DNA from: Prevotella sp.
Lineage (GTDB): Bacteria; Bacteroidota; Bacteroidia; Bacteroidales; Bacteroidaceae
Assembly: GCA_022773825.1 (NCBI GenBank)
Contig: JALFOF010000006.1
Coordinates: 1-53,933, forward strand
DNA: 53,933 nucleotides
Direction: 5' to 3'
Shown here in pieces: positions 44,580 to 53,933 of this stretch. How positions within the stretch are numbered: position 1 is the stretch's first letter; each line of letters begins with the position of its first letter. The notes below the pieces were generated by a model. The model saw only the letters and a program-made list of their open reading frames with translations, searched no databases and had not been told where the DNA came from. Position numbers and translations under genes: made by a program.

Positions 44580-45160
44580 TCTCCCCCGTCAGCGAGGAAG
44601 AGCTGCGCAGCGCGCTGTGCACCATCATCCGTGCCATAGGCGAAGACCCGCAGCGCGAGGGACTGCTCGAAACGCCCGACCGCATAATGCGTATGTACAA
44701 GGAGATTTTCCGCGGATACGACCCAGCGAGGAAACCTTCCATAACCACATTCCCCAACACTGCCCGCACCACAGAGATGGTGTTCGACAGCGGCGACTAC
44801 TACTCCATGTGCGAACACCACATCCTTCCCTTCTTCGGCAGGTACTACTTCGCCTACGTCCCCAGCGAGGACGGGCTGATACTCGGCATCTCCAAGGTGG
44901 CGCGCGTCGTGGGTTACTGCGCCGCCCGCCTACAGTTGCAGGAGCGACTGGCGCGCGACGTGGTCGATATGCTTGCCTCCGCCCTCGGCGGCACCGCCCT
45001 TGGCTTCGCCATAGTGATGCGCGGCAAGCACCTGTGCAAGTCCATGCGCGGCGTAAGGAACAGCGGAGATATGTGCGTCTCCTACTTCTCCGGCTGCTTC
45101 AAGGACGACGCGCAGCTGCGCAACGAGTTCTACGACCTCGTGCATCTGGCAAAAGACTAA
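44534..45160 (+). CDS. folE: GTP cyclohydrolase I
   Basis: A 208-residue enzyme making 7,8-dihydroneopterin triphosphate from GTP, the entry to both folate and queuosine pathways. Zinc ligands Cys/His in YYSMCEHHILPFFGRYYFAY and the second Cys in MRGVRNSGDMCVSYFSG (usual CxxH/C region); GTP-site motifs LQLQERLARDVVDML. The ATG at 44534 lies inside queE, giving a 46-base overlap; the next in-frame Met would remove conserved sequence (ETPDRI), so the overlap looks real. With queD and queE, three consecutive steps from GTP are encoded here; queC is not in the window. Confidence 0.93.
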   Translation: MEIVTANPQNTQPQVVSPVSEEELRSALCTIIRAIGEDPQREGLLETPDRIMRMYKEIFRGYDPARKPSITTFPNTARTTEMVFDSGDYYSMCEHHILPFFGRYYFAYVPSEDGLILGISKVARVVGYCAARLQLQERLARDVVDMLASALGGTALGFAIVMRGKHLCKSMRGVRNSGDMCVSYFSGCFKDDAQLRNEFYDLVHLAKD

Positions 45161-45189
45161 AGCGCTAACTCAAAGATATAGCACTCCGT

Positions 45190-45262
45190 AGCCCTGCGAT
45201 ACTGCTTCACCGTGTATGCCTTTCTTGCATGCCAGAGTAGCAATCTCGCAGGGCTTCTTTTT
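45190..45262 (+). terminator. Terminator of the queD-queE-folE operon
   Basis: AGCCCTGCGA (45190-45199) pairs with TCGCAGGGCT (45246-45255) and TCTTTTT follows. The long loop has a further TACTGC/GTAGCA stem. Confidence 0.8.
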
Positions 45263-45270
45263 CCTTATCG

Positions 45271-45358
45271 CAGTAAAAGCATAGCTATTACACAATAAAA
45301 GCATAGCGATTACATTGTGAAAGCTATGCCTTTACTGTGTAATAGCTATGCTTTTACT
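45271..45358. repeat. Family A repeat array A7, between convergent genes
   Basis: Four 22-bp units. Unit 1 (GTAAAAGCATAGCTATTAC) and the inverted unit 4 (GTAATAGCTATGCTTTTAC) are exact reverse complements and share the same departure from the consensus core. Just downstream of the folE terminator. Confidence 0.92.
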
Positions 45359-45416
45359 TTTAGACGGCTTTGGAGCAGCCTCTGCGTCGTGTGGCGGTGG
45401 CGTAGTTGGTGCGCCG

Positions 45417-46406
<990 letters not shown>

Positions 46407-46407
46407 T

Positions 46408-46535
46408 GAGGGAGGTTAGAGGTGTGAGGTTTGGGGTTGTAGGTTACAGGTTATAGGTCGTTGGTTATAGGTTTAAGGTCACTTGCCCCAACTCGAAAGA
46501 CCTCAAACCTACAACCTACAACCTTCAACCTCCAT
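46408..46535 (-). repeat. Family C inverted array C2 between fumarase and antiporter genes
   Basis: On the plus strand an arm GAGGTTTGGGGTTGTAGG (46429-46446 and neighbours) and an arm CTCAAACCTACAACCTACA (46502-46520) are complementary around a centre of about 40 bases. In the transcript the G/T-rich arm follows the fumarase stop and the A/C-rich arm reaches the antiporter ATG. Confidence 0.9.
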
Positions 46536-46536
46536 C

Positions 46537-48156
46537 CTAAAACTGCTTGAAGAAGTCGTTGCCCTTGTCGTCAACGAGTATGAATGCAGGGAAATTCTCC
46601 ACCCTTATCTTCCATATAGCCTCCATTCCCAGCTCCGGATACTCCACGCACTCGATGCTCTTGATGTTGCTTGAGGAGAGGAATGCTGCCGGACCGCCGA
46701 TGGAACCGAGGTAGAAGCCCTTGTGGTCTCTGCATGAGTCCGTCACAATCTGTGAGCGGTTGCCCTTTGCTATCATCACCATTGAACCGCCATTGTCTTG
46801 GAATTCATATACGTATGGGTCCATACGTCCCGCTGTTGTGGGGCCCATTGAACCGCAGGGCATACCTGCCGGTGTCTTTGCGGGGCCTGCATAGAGTACG
46901 GGATGGTCCTTAAAGTACTGTGGCATGCCCTCTCCAGCGTCCAAGCGCGCCTTGATTTTGGCGTGAGCGATGTCGCGTGCCACGATGATGGTGCCGTTGA
47001 GTGACACTCGTGTGGCAACGGGGTACTTGCTAAGTTCCTTACATACCTCGCTGATAGGCTGGTCAAGGTTGATGGATATGGCGTCGCCTTCGCCAGCATT
47101 GCGCAGTGCTTCTGGTATGAGTTCATACGGTTTGTCGTCCATCTTCTCTATCCAGATGCCGTCCTTGTCTATCTTTGCCTTGATGTTACGGTCGGCAGAG
47201 CAGCTCACGCCGAGGCCTATCGGGCAGCTTGCGCCATGTCTTGGCAGGCGTACCACACGGATGTCGTGGGCGTATGCCTTGCCTCCAAACTGTGCTCCGT
47301 AGCCTATCTTGCGTGTTTCTTCAAGCAGTTGTTTCTCCAACTCTATGTCACGGAAAGCGCGTCCCGTCTCATCGCCTGTGGTAGGCAGGCTGTCGTAGTA
47401 TTTTGTTGAGGCGAGTTTCACCGTCAGCAGGTTCTTCTCTGCCGACGTTCCGCCCACAACGATGGCGATATGGTATGGTGGGCACGCTGCTGTTCCTAAG
47501 GTCTTCATCTTCTCTACGAGGAAGGGGACGAGTGTACCAGGGTTCTGTATGCGTGCTTTCGTCTCTTGATATAGGTATGTCTTGTTAGCTGAGCCACCGC
47601 CTTTCACTACGCATAGGAAGCGATACTCCATGCCGTGTGTGGCTTCTATGTCTATCTGAGCAGGCAGGTTGCAACGGGTGTTGACTTCATCATACATATT
47701 TAGCGGCGCGTTCTGTGAGTAACGCAGGTTGTCGTTGGTGTAGGTGTTATATACACCTTTTGCCAATGGCTCCTCATCCTCGAAGCCTGTCCACACCTGC
47801 TGGCCCTTCTCGGCGTGTATTATGGCAGTGCCCGTGTCCTGACAGAAAGGCAGTTGACCCTTGCAGGCTACCTCCGCGTTGCGCAACATGGTCAGAGCCA
47901 CATACTTGTCGTTGTCGGATGCTTCGGGGTCGTTAAGTATTGAAGCTACCTTCTCGTTGTGCTCGCGGCGCAACATGAAGTTAACATCGTGGAAAGCCTG
48001 TGTGGTGAGTAGCTCAAGAGCTTCTTTTGACACCTTGAGGATGGGTGTTCCCTCAAACTCACTCATAGCGATGCCGTCCTTGGAGAGGAGGCGGTACTCT
48101 GTCTTGTCTTCGCCAAGCTGGAACATTGGCGCGTACTTGAATTCTGGATTTGCCAT
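46537..48156 (-). CDS. Fumarate hydratase, class I (iron-sulfur)
   Basis: A 539-residue single-chain class I fumarase interconverting fumarate and malate, used in the reductive branch to succinate in these anaerobes. Cluster cysteines lie in [29 protein letters not shown] and [17 protein letters not shown]. The alpha domain (1 to about 330) and beta domain (from about 345) are joined as in FumA/FumB. It begins [21 protein letters not shown] -7-like box TAAATTTG lies on the minus strand at 48208-48201. Confidence 0.95.
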   Translation of the reverse strand: MANPEFKYAPMFQLGEDKTEYRLLSKDGIAMSEFEGTPILKVSKEALELLTTQAFHDVNFMLRREHNEKVASILNDPEASDNDKYVALTMLRNAEVACKGQLPFCQDTGTAIIHAEKGQQVWTGFEDEEPLAKGVYNTYTNDNLRYSQNAPLNMYDEVNTRCNLPAQIDIEATHGMEYRFLCVVKGGGSANKTYLYQETKARIQNPGTLVPFLVEKMKTLGTAACPPYHIAIVVGGTSAEKNLLTVKLASTKYYDSLPTTGDETGRAFRDIELEKQLLEETRKIGYGAQFGGKAYAHDIRVVRLPRHGASCPIGLGVSCSADRNIKAKIDKDGIWIEKMDDKPYELIPEALRNAGEGDAISINLDQPISEVCKELSKYPVATRVSLNGTIIVARDIAHAKIKARLDAGEGMPQYFKDHPVLYAGPAKTPAGMPCGSMGPTTAGRMDPYVYEFQDNGGSMVMIAKGNRSQIVTDSCRDHKGFYLGSIGGPAAFLSSSNIKSIECVEYPELGMEAIWKIRVENFPAFILVDDKGNDFFKQF

Positions 48157-48257
48157 ATTTGTTGTTTGGTTATATTGTTGTTTTGTTAGCGTTTCGACTG
48201 CAAATTTACTTTATTTGTTTTGATTGTGCAAGTTAATCGGTGTTTTTTACGGTAAAG

Positions 48258-48289
48258 TTTGGTTAATATAGCTTTTTTGTTTATCTTTG
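48258..48289 (+). promoter_or_regulatory. Promoter of the PH-domain gene
   Basis: TTTG (48258-48261), 20 bp, TATCTTTG (48282-48289). It overlaps the upstream in-frame ATG at 48287, so the ATG at 48314 is the start. Confidence 0.75.
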
Positions 48290-48313
48290 CAATGTGTACC
48301 AAACGGTAGTTCT

Positions 48314-48724
48314 ATGGAGAAGAAGATTTACAGAACACGCTACGGGGTGGGTCTTTACCTGTTTGTCTTTGCCGTGTTTGCGATGATAACAGTGGCGGTT
48401 TATGAGAAGGGTATGGTTGCGATGTCTGTCATCATTGTGCTGTATCTTGTTATTACCTTGGCTATGTCATGGTTATATTACGTTGTCGATGGCGGCACGC
48501 TCGTGATTTGTAACTGCATTGTAAAGCAGAAGATAGATATCAATACTATACGGCGTATAGAGCCATCGCGGTCGTTGCTGAGTGCTCCTGCCGCGTCATT
48601 GAATCGCCTTCGTATCTATTACGGCAAGTACGACGAGGTTCTTATCTCGCCAGCGCGGCAGGAGGAGTTCATCAAGGCACTGCTGAGTGTGAACGCGGGC
48701 ATAACGGTTGCCGTGCCAAATTAA
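48314..48724 (+). CDS. PH domain-containing small membrane protein
   Basis: A 136-residue protein: a short basic N-terminus (MEKKIYRTRYG), two adjacent transmembrane helices (about 12-30 and 37-56), then a small beta-rich domain (VVDGGTLVICNCIVKQKIDI to LRIYYGKYDEVLISPARQEE) matching the bacterial PH-like bPH_4 type. Members are common and of unknown function. It is monocistronic. Confidence 0.78.
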   Translation: MEKKIYRTRYGVGLYLFVFAVFAMITVAVYEKGMVAMSVIIVLYLVITLAMSWLYYVVDGGTLVICNCIVKQKIDINTIRRIEPSRSLLSAPAASLNRLRIYYGKYDEVLISPARQEEFIKALLSVNAGITVAVPN

Positions 48725-48757
48725 TCTTGAAAAACTCTATAACGATATTGTTAGTAA

Positions 48758-48845
48758 TAGAATCGCTATGCTTTTACATTGTAATCGCTATGCTTTTAGG
48801 TTGTAATCGCTATGCTTTTTCATTGTAATCGCTATGCTTTTTCAT
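48758..48845. repeat. Family A repeat array A8, most regular copy
   Basis: Four head-to-tail units with an exact 22-bp period, TGTAATCGCTATGCTTTT plus four bases, all in one direction. It starts 34 bases after the PH gene stop and lies between convergent genes. Because no unit is inverted, this array cannot fold on itself as the others do. Confidence 0.93.
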
Positions 48846-48865
48846 TCTGTTCCTATGTTGTGTGA

Positions 48866-48897
48866 AAACAAAAGCCCAGAGTTGATACCCTGGGCTG
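48866..48897 (-). terminator. Terminator of the M16 peptidase gene
   Basis: AGCCCAG (48873-48879) pairs with CTGGGCT (48890-48896); minus-strand continuation TTTTGTTTTC. A further palindrome TGCCCTTGCAGGGCA lies at 48906-48920, closer to the stop codon. Confidence 0.75.
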
Positions 48898-48970
48898 TAT
48901 TATAATGCCCTTGCAGGGCAATGTATGTGCTATCCATATCAATATCCTACTATGCTTTCTCTCGCTGCAT

Positions 48971-51880
48971 TTACTTGTATGCGGGGAATATATCGTCGAG
49001 TGTCAGCTTGCGTACCGTGCCGAGTTTTCCAAGTGCTTCCATGTCGAGCTCGCCCTCTTCACCCAGCACAAGGTATTTCATTGGTTTTCCTTTTATGTTG
49101 TTTTGCTCGAAGTTCACGATGTCTTGCAGTGTTATTTGGGGTATTTTTTCGAAGTAAAGGCGGTTGATGTCGTAGTCTATGCCCATCTTCTTCGCGTTGA
49201 GATACTTTGTTATGACACCATTCTTCGTGGTGCGCGACGCGGCGATGGTCTTCATAATGCTGTTCTGTGCGGTGGAGAACAGTGTCTGCGACTGCGGTAG
49301 TGTGTCGGTAATCTCTTTGAATACACGTATGCAGTCCATCATTTTGTCGTTCTGAGAGATGATGTGTTGTTGGTAATATTCTGTCTCATCAGTCCGGTCA
49401 GGAGTGACGTATGATGCCCAAGCGTTGTATGCCAGTCCTCTTGCCTCGCGTAGTTCTTGGAACACTATGGCGTTCATTGAGCCGCCGAAGTACTCGTTGA
49501 AGGTTGCCACCAACGGTTTGCGCTCAGCGGAGAAGGGCGTGTTCTCGCATTGTATCATACGCATATTGATGTTCTTCGCCTTGTAGGGAGCAACCAGCAC
49601 CTCTGTGCTGGCGGTGGCAAGACGTTTGTATGGCTTGTTCGCAGGCACGTCGGCGAGTCGCTTTGGCGTGCGGTGGTGCTTGCTGACGATTGCCGATACC
49701 TCTTTCATCGTTGCCGGTCCCCAGTATAACACCTGATGCTTCATGCCGGAAAGCCCTTTCAGCAGGTCGGTATATACTTTTGGTTCTGTGCCGCGAAGCA
49801 TTGCCGGCGACGGGGCATCGGTAACGGGATTGTGCGCGCCATACAGCCCATAGTTGACGAGGGCGTTGTAACAAGCGTTCTGGTTGGTGCGTGTCTCCAT
49901 GCGACTCTTCATCACCTGCTCCACGTATTGGTTGTAAACAGCGGTGTCTGGCTTCATGTTCAGCATGAAATCCTCAAGCATACGCACTGCCTCCGGCATA
50001 TTCTCCTGCAGTCCGCTGATGCCGAGGGTGATGGATTTGCCTGCCACATTCACGGTATAAGAGCAGGCAATGTCGTAGAACTTACGCTTTATCTCCTCCG
50101 CACTCTCCTTCTCCGTGCCGAAAAGAGATGTCAGGTCAGCGGCAACGGCATAGCGTTTGTCCGCCTCATGGCCAAATTCAAAGCGGTAGTTGAGTATGAA
50201 ACGGTCGTCCTGAGTGTTCTGCTTGTATATCACGGGCAGCCCGCTCTTGGTGTTGCCGAAGGTCAGTTCCTTCTGGAAGTCGATGAACTGTGGGTGTATA
50301 GGCTCCACGTCGCGGCTCTGGAAGTCCTCAAGGAAGCGGCTCTTCAGGTCGCGGTTGCTCGGTATTGCCGTTATCTCCGGCTTGTCAATCTTCACTATCG
50401 TGGTGTCCTCGCCTTTGCGTTTATACACGCATACATAGCCGTTGGCGAGGTGTTCGTCAACCCATTTCATTATGTCTGCCTTGGTAAGACGTGCCAGTCT
50501 GTCCACCTGCTGCACCTGTTGTGCCCATGGTGTGCCGTTGATGTAGCTGTCAACCATGTCTGATACACGTGCCTTGTTGTTGTCGAGGGCCTTCAGTTGC
50601 TCCAGTTTCGTATTGAGAACGATGCCGTGCATGAGCTTCTCGTCCCAGTCACCACGTTTTATCTTCTCTAACTCTGCAAGCAGGAGTGCGCGCACTTCCT
50701 CAAGGGTCTGCCCCTCGTTAGGCGTGCCTTGGAATATGAAGAGGCTGTAGTCCTTCAAGTCCCAGATGCCGCTGCCAGCGCCGAGAACCTTCATCTTCTG
50801 GTTGAGGTCGATGTCAATGAGTCCCACGTCGCCGTTGGAGAGCAGCATGTCGACCATTGTTATGGTGTCGTTTTGCAGCGATGACGCTCCGTCCAGCCTC
50901 CAGCCCAGCAGTATGTGCTCCGTCTCGTGTCCCAATACGGTGGTGTCCTTCGGCGAGGTGAGCGGCGGCAGTGGCGCGAATGTGCGCGGCGCAGTGTCCG
51001 TTCCCGGCTTCCATGTGCCGAAATAACGGTCTATAAGGGCTATGGTGCTGTCGGGATTGAGGTCGCCTGCCATACAGATAGCCACGTTGTTAGGCACGTA
51101 GTATTTGTTGAAATAATTGCGTATGTTGACCTGCGAGGGGTTCTTCAGGTGCTCCTGCGTGCCTATCGTGGTCTGCGTGCCGTAGGGGTGGGTGGGGAAG
51201 AGGAGGCGCATCAGTGCCTCGGTGGACTTCCTTCCGTCCTTGGTCATGGAGATGTTCTTCTCCTCATACACCGCTTCCAGTTCTGTGTGGAAACCTCTCA
51301 TCACCATATTCTGGAACCTGTCGCTCTGCAACAGGCACCAGCGTTCAATCTCGTTTGACGGTATGTTCTCCACGTAGCAAGTGACATCGTAGGAGGTATA
51401 GGCGTTAGTGCCGACGCTTCCTATGGCCGACATCATCTTATCGTATTCGTTTGGTATGTTGTACTGTGCGGCAAGCTGCGACAAGGAGTCTATCTCGTGG
51501 TACTTCGCCTTGCGTGCTGCCGGGTCAGTGAGGGCGCGGTGCTCCTCGTAGAGGTCGCTTATCTTCTGTAGGAGCGGTGCCTCTTTCGCGTAGTCCGTTG
51601 TGCCAAACTGCTTCGAGCCTTTGAACATCAGGTGCTCAAGGTAGTGCGCCAAGCCCGTTGTCTCGGCAGGGTCGTTCCTTGAACCCGTGTTCACCGCTAT
51701 GTGGGCGGTGACCCTCGGCTCCTCGTTGTTGACGGAGAGATAGACCTTAAGCCCGTTGGCGAGGGTGTAGATGCGTGTCTGCATAGGGTCGCCGTTTACG
51801 CTCTCATACTTGTATTCCTTTGCCTTCGCCGTGGTGGTGAGGCATAGCGCGCATATAATATAGGTAATGTAGTGTCTCAT
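48971..51880 (-). CDS. M16 family zinc metallopeptidase (insulinase/PqqL-like)
   Basis: A 969-residue exported peptidase with a signal peptide (ITYIICALCLTTTAKA). The inverted zinc motif HxxEH is present as H83-Y-L-E-H87 in TTGLAHYLEHLMFKGSKQFG, with the downstream Glu in ELEAVYEEKNISM. A second, inactive-type M16 half occupies about 530-969. Domain order matches full-length clam-shell M16 proteins that degrade peptides in the periplasm. Single gene with its own terminator; DUF4954 is upstream in the same direction, separated by array A9. Confidence 0.92.
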   Translation of the reverse strand: MRHYITYIICALCLTTTAKAKEYKYESVNGDPMQTRIYTLANGLKVYLSVNNEEPRVTAHIAVNTGSRNDPAETTGLAHYLEHLMFKGSKQFGTTDYAKEAPLLQKISDLYEEHRALTDPAARKAKYHEIDSLSQLAAQYNIPNEYDKMMSAIGSVGTNAYTSYDVTCYVENIPSNEIERWCLLQSDRFQNMVMRGFHTELEAVYEEKNISMTKDGRKSTEALMRLLFPTHPYGTQTTIGTQEHLKNPSQVNIRNYFNKYYVPNNVAICMAGDLNPDSTIALIDRYFGTWKPGTDTAPRTFAPLPPLTSPKDTTVLGHETEHILLGWRLDGASSLQNDTITMVDMLLSNGDVGLIDIDLNQKMKVLGAGSGIWDLKDYSLFIFQGTPNEGQTLEEVRALLLAELEKIKRGDWDEKLMHGIVLNTKLEQLKALDNNKARVSDMVDSYINGTPWAQQVQQVDRLARLTKADIMKWVDEHLANGYVCVYKRKGEDTTIVKIDKPEITAIPSNRDLKSRFLEDFQSRDVEPIHPQFIDFQKELTFGNTKSGLPVIYKQNTQDDRFILNYRFEFGHEADKRYAVAADLTSLFGTEKESAEEIKRKFYDIACSYTVNVAGKSITLGISGLQENMPEAVRMLEDFMLNMKPDTAVYNQYVEQVMKSRMETRTNQNACYNALVNYGLYGAHNPVTDAPSPAMLRGTEPKVYTDLLKGLSGMKHQVLYWGPATMKEVSAIVSKHHRTPKRLADVPANKPYKRLATASTEVLVAPYKAKNINMRMIQCENTPFSAERKPLVATFNEYFGGSMNAIVFQELREARGLAYNAWASYVTPDRTDETEYYQQHIISQNDKMMDCIRVFKEITDTLPQSQTLFSTAQNSIMKTIAASRTTKNGVITKYLNAKKMGIDYDINRLYFEKIPQITLQDIVNFEQNNIKGKPMKYLVLGEEGELDMEALGKLGTVRKLTLDDIFPAYK

Positions 51881-51941
51881 TCTTATCTCTGTTTTTGTTT
51901 CTGTTTTATGCGTTTGAAGTCTGTTTAGTATGTGATGCCAT

Positions 51942-52026
51942 TGTAAAAGGGTAGCGATTACCTTGTGAAAGCGGCGTGATTACGATGTAATCGCTATCCT
52001 TTCACAATGCAATCGCTACCCTTTTG
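51942..52026. repeat. Family A repeat array A9 with matched variant arms
   Basis: Four units in two inverted pairs, touching the DUF4954 stop codon. Unit 1 (AAAAGGGTAGCGATTAC) matches inverted unit 4 (GCAATCGCTACCCTTTTG), both with GGG/CCC instead of GC/AT. Unit 2 (GTGAAAG...GATTAC) matches inverted unit 3 (GTAATC...CTTTCAC), both with a G/C change. The result is a nested hairpin. Confidence 0.93.
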
Positions 52027-53604
52027 TCAGCGTATGCCGTTGATAAACTCCGTTATCTGCTCCTCGCTCACGTCGCCCATCTCGTACTCTCGTTCAGCGT
52101 CCCGGCGTATAGCCTTCAGCCATTCCTCATGCGCCTGCTCGCAAACCGCCTCGTTTTCAGAGAAGCCTTTCCACTGTTCGTAGCTCTCGTAGATGTCTTT
52201 GAAGCGGCTTTCCAAGGTCTCTATGTCGGTTATGTCGATGTTGTTGAGGTCTTCCTTCAGCTGTTCCAGCGCGTCGGTCGGTGTAAGCAGTCCCAGCAGG
52301 TCGGTCCATTCGCTCGTGGTGTTGGCGTTGCCGTACATCCGCAGCGCGAGTTTGTAGGCGTCAATGCCGTGCTGTAACGCTGCCGCCTTTATGTGGAAGC
52401 CCTGCCCCTCATACTCTTCTGCGTCATATCCCTGTTCTTCCTGCATCTCCATCAGTGTCTGCAAGCCAGCTTTTATGCGCTCTATGACGTAGGGGGAGAG
52501 CCAGTCAAAGGTTATCAGTGACAGCCTTCCGCCTGCCGGTCGCTTGTCCCTCTTCGGCCATTTCGTCACGTCGCGGTATGTTCCCACGGTGCAGAGGTTG
52601 CGCCCCGGCACAAGGTATGTGCGCCGTCCCTCGCCGATTACGTAGGAGAAGGGTAGCAGTGAGGTGTCGGGGTGTGTCTGTATCTTGCCCATTACCATGG
52701 AGAACGCGCCGATGGTGGCTGGCCACAGTATGTGCGCGCCGCTGGCAGTCTTGGAGCCTCGCTCCATGGTGCCGTGGTGTATGGGGCCCATTTTGTATGC
52801 GTGGTTGGAGAAGTTGGTTGCCGAACCAGCGTTGTAAAAGGAATATTCGCCTCCTATTAGTAGCGAAGCCTTGTGGTGGCTGACGCTGAAAGGACCGCAT
52901 AGTGCGGCGCATGCCTCGCCGTTGTCCATGTGGGAGTTGGCGAAGAAGAGCGAGTTCTCTGAGGTGAAGCCGCGTCCTATGTGGCAGGCCTCGCCAACGA
53001 AGGTGTCATATATCCTCGCGCCATCTACGATGGTGGCACCTGCCTGCGCCACGGCGTTCTCCATTATCACGTCATCGCCGATGTAGATGCTCGCCTCTGG
53101 CGTTGGTGCCAGTGTGCAGTCGATGAGACGTGATGCGCCACACAGCTCGCAGTCGTTGCCTATTGCCACGTTGGTAAGCTCGCGGCAGTCCGTTATTGTC
53201 ACACCGTTGCCGATGGTGGTGCATGGCGGGCGGTGGGCCGTGACATAGTCAGAAACCATCTTGCGCAGTTTGCTGAAGAGCTGTTTGTCTTCTGACGCCA
53301 GCATCATCAGTGCCGCCATTTGCGAGGTCAGGGCGCTGAATATCACGACATTGCCATTGCCTGCTTCGTTCTTCACGCTGACAAGGTTGTCTTCTCCGAA
53401 TGTGGCACCGTCGGTGGTGCGCACTATCCCCACGTTCTCCATGCGCACATTCTTACCCAGACGTATCTCGCCGTCGAAGCGGACATTGCGTATGTTGTCC
53501 GTGGTGAAGTCCTCTGCCACCCATATATGCTGCCATGAAGCGCAGCGGCAGCCCTGCTCTTCCAGCTCGGTAATCTCGTTTATGGAAAGGTTTCTGTATG
53601 ACAT
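52027..53604 (-). CDS. DUF4954 hexapeptide-repeat protein
   Basis: A 525-residue cytoplasmic protein of the DUF4954 family. The N-terminal two thirds show left-handed beta-helix (hexapeptide) character (VRFDGEIRLGKNVRMENVGI, IGDDVIMENAVAQAGATIVD, FVGEACHIGRGFTSENSLFF), as in sugar-nucleotide acyl/pyrophosphoryl transferases. HKASLLIGGEYSFYNAGSAT and MGPIHHGTMERGSKTASGAH are strongly conserved in the family. The C-terminal 150 residues are helical. Function unknown; it may bind or modify nucleotide sugars (inference). My recollection is that many members are longer, so this copy may be a short form. Confidence 0.85.
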   Translation of the reverse strand: MSYRNLSINEITELEEQGCRCASWQHIWVAEDFTTDNIRNVRFDGEIRLGKNVRMENVGIVRTTDGATFGEDNLVSVKNEAGNGNVVIFSALTSQMAALMMLASEDKQLFSKLRKMVSDYVTAHRPPCTTIGNGVTITDCRELTNVAIGNDCELCGASRLIDCTLAPTPEASIYIGDDVIMENAVAQAGATIVDGARIYDTFVGEACHIGRGFTSENSLFFANSHMDNGEACAALCGPFSVSHHKASLLIGGEYSFYNAGSATNFSNHAYKMGPIHHGTMERGSKTASGAHILWPATIGAFSMVMGKIQTHPDTSLLPFSYVIGEGRRTYLVPGRNLCTVGTYRDVTKWPKRDKRPAGGRLSLITFDWLSPYVIERIKAGLQTLMEMQEEQGYDAEEYEGQGFHIKAAALQHGIDAYKLALRMYGNANTTSEWTDLLGLLTPTDALEQLKEDLNNIDITDIETLESRFKDIYESYEQWKGFSENEAVCEQAHEEWLKAIRRDAEREYEMGDVSEEQITEFINGIR

Positions 53605-53650
53605 GGTGGTTGTTTTGTTGTTTTGTTGTTTGGTTGTTTTGTTGTTGTTG
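53605..53650 (-). repeat. Family B half-array B5 upstream of DUF4954
   Basis: TTGTTTTGTTGTTTGGTTG-type repeats on the plus strand starting at the base after the DUF4954 start codon. No family B partner arm follows; a family C array continues the gap instead. Confidence 0.8.
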
Positions 53651-53811
53651 GCGTGAGGTTATGAGGTTTTTTTCTTGAGGTTGTGAGGTTTTTTTTCTTG
53701 AGGTTGTGAGGTTTTAGGTTTTAGGTTGTGGGGTCTTTGGGGTGAGGTTTGTGAGTGTTGGCTTGACAGACTATGTGACCTTCAACCTTAAACCCTCAAC
53801 CTTCAACCTCT
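53651..53811 (-). repeat. Family C inverted array C3
   Basis: Plus-strand arm of GTGAGGTT and TTGAGGTTGTGAGG units (53651-53755), a centre TGGCTTGACAGACTATGTGA, and a complementary arm CTTAAACCCTCAACCTTC (53786-53803). It fills the rest of the gap to the next gene's stop codon. Confidence 0.88.
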
Positions 53812-53813
53812 TT

Positions 53814-53933
53814 TCACTCCTCTGGCATATTCCACAGGAAGTCGTTGTACGGGTATTTCTGTACGTGCATCTCGCGCACTTTCTTGTATATGACTTCGCG
53901 GAACTCCTCGATGTTTGTTTTCTCTCGTGCAGA
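53814..53933 (-). CDS. 3' end of an unidentified gene (partial)
   Basis: The last 39 codons and stop of a gene running off the right edge. The residues SAREKTNIEEFREVIYKKVR and PYNDFLWNMPEE read as a genuine, charged, soluble C-terminus. I cannot name the family from so short a piece. It is co-directional with DUF4954, separated by arrays C3 and B5. Confidence 0.75.
   Translation of the reverse strand, partial: SAREKTNIEEFREVIYKKVREMHVQKYPYNDFLWNMPEE

Noticed and set aside
48758..48845. CRISPR array
   Set aside because: The repeats are 22 bp head to tail with no unique spacers between them, only a few variable bases, and there are no cas genes in the window.

Overview
The window looks like a chromosomal segment of a Bacteroidales bacterium, most likely a Prevotella-like member of the Prevotellaceae. 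The evidence is a complete type IX secretion (Por/Gld) gene set, Bacteroidetes promoters (TTTG, about 20 bp, TAnnTTTG) in front of many genes, absence of Shine-Dalgarno sequences, and families typical of the order (BT_3928-type DoxX protein, DUF1599, DUF4954, PL11, GH140). I found no tRNA, rRNA, prophage, insertion sequence or CRISPR array.

Layout. 1-8.5 kb: porT, a 55-residue ferredoxin, a cytoplasmic alpha-glucan pair (malQ plus a GH13 amylase overlapping by ATGA) and a TonB-dependent receptor. 8.6-15.5 kb (minus): a small outer-membrane barrel and the T9SS operon porP-porK-porL-porM-porN. 15.5-17.3 kb: a restriction-modification pair whose endonuclease has lost its N-terminus to an apparent one-base deletion. 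17.4-24.3 kb (minus): porin, imelysin lipoprotein, di-heme lipoprotein and CcsBA cytochrome c synthase, a plausible self-contained iron/redox module. 24.7-38.3 kb: FabG, a GH140 apiosidase-like enzyme, a YfhO membrane protein, the major OmpA, a PfkB sugar kinase, two paralogous hexuronate-type MFS transporters and a secreted PL11 rhamnogalacturonan lyase. GH140, the two transporters and PL11 (perhaps also the kinase) share a pectin theme but lack SusC/SusD. 38.5-45.2 kb: DUF3795, XthA, a SPOR protein, an in-frame fusion of a DoxX-type membrane protein with triose-phosphate isomerase, DUF1599, and divergently queD-queE-folE (7-deazaguanine/queuosine precursor synthesis from GTP). 45.4-53.9 kb: a Ca/Na antiporter, class I fumarase, a PH-domain membrane protein, an M16 peptidase, a DUF4954 hexapeptide protein and the 3' end of one more gene.

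The most striking feature is what fills the gaps between genes. Three families of short tandem repeats recur. Family A: nine arrays, mostly of four 22-bp units built on GTAATCGCTATGCTTTTAC, usually next to gene 3' ends, with several arrays carrying locus-specific base changes matched in the inverted partner unit. Family B (TTTAGTTGTTTGGTTG-like) and family C (AGGTTGGAGGTTTGGGG-like): gap-filling inverted arrays lying directly upstream of start codons, always with the G/T-rich arm 5' and the A/C-rich arm next to the start codon in the transcript sense. This constant polarity suggests that B and C act in RNA. I do not recognise any of the three as a named element.
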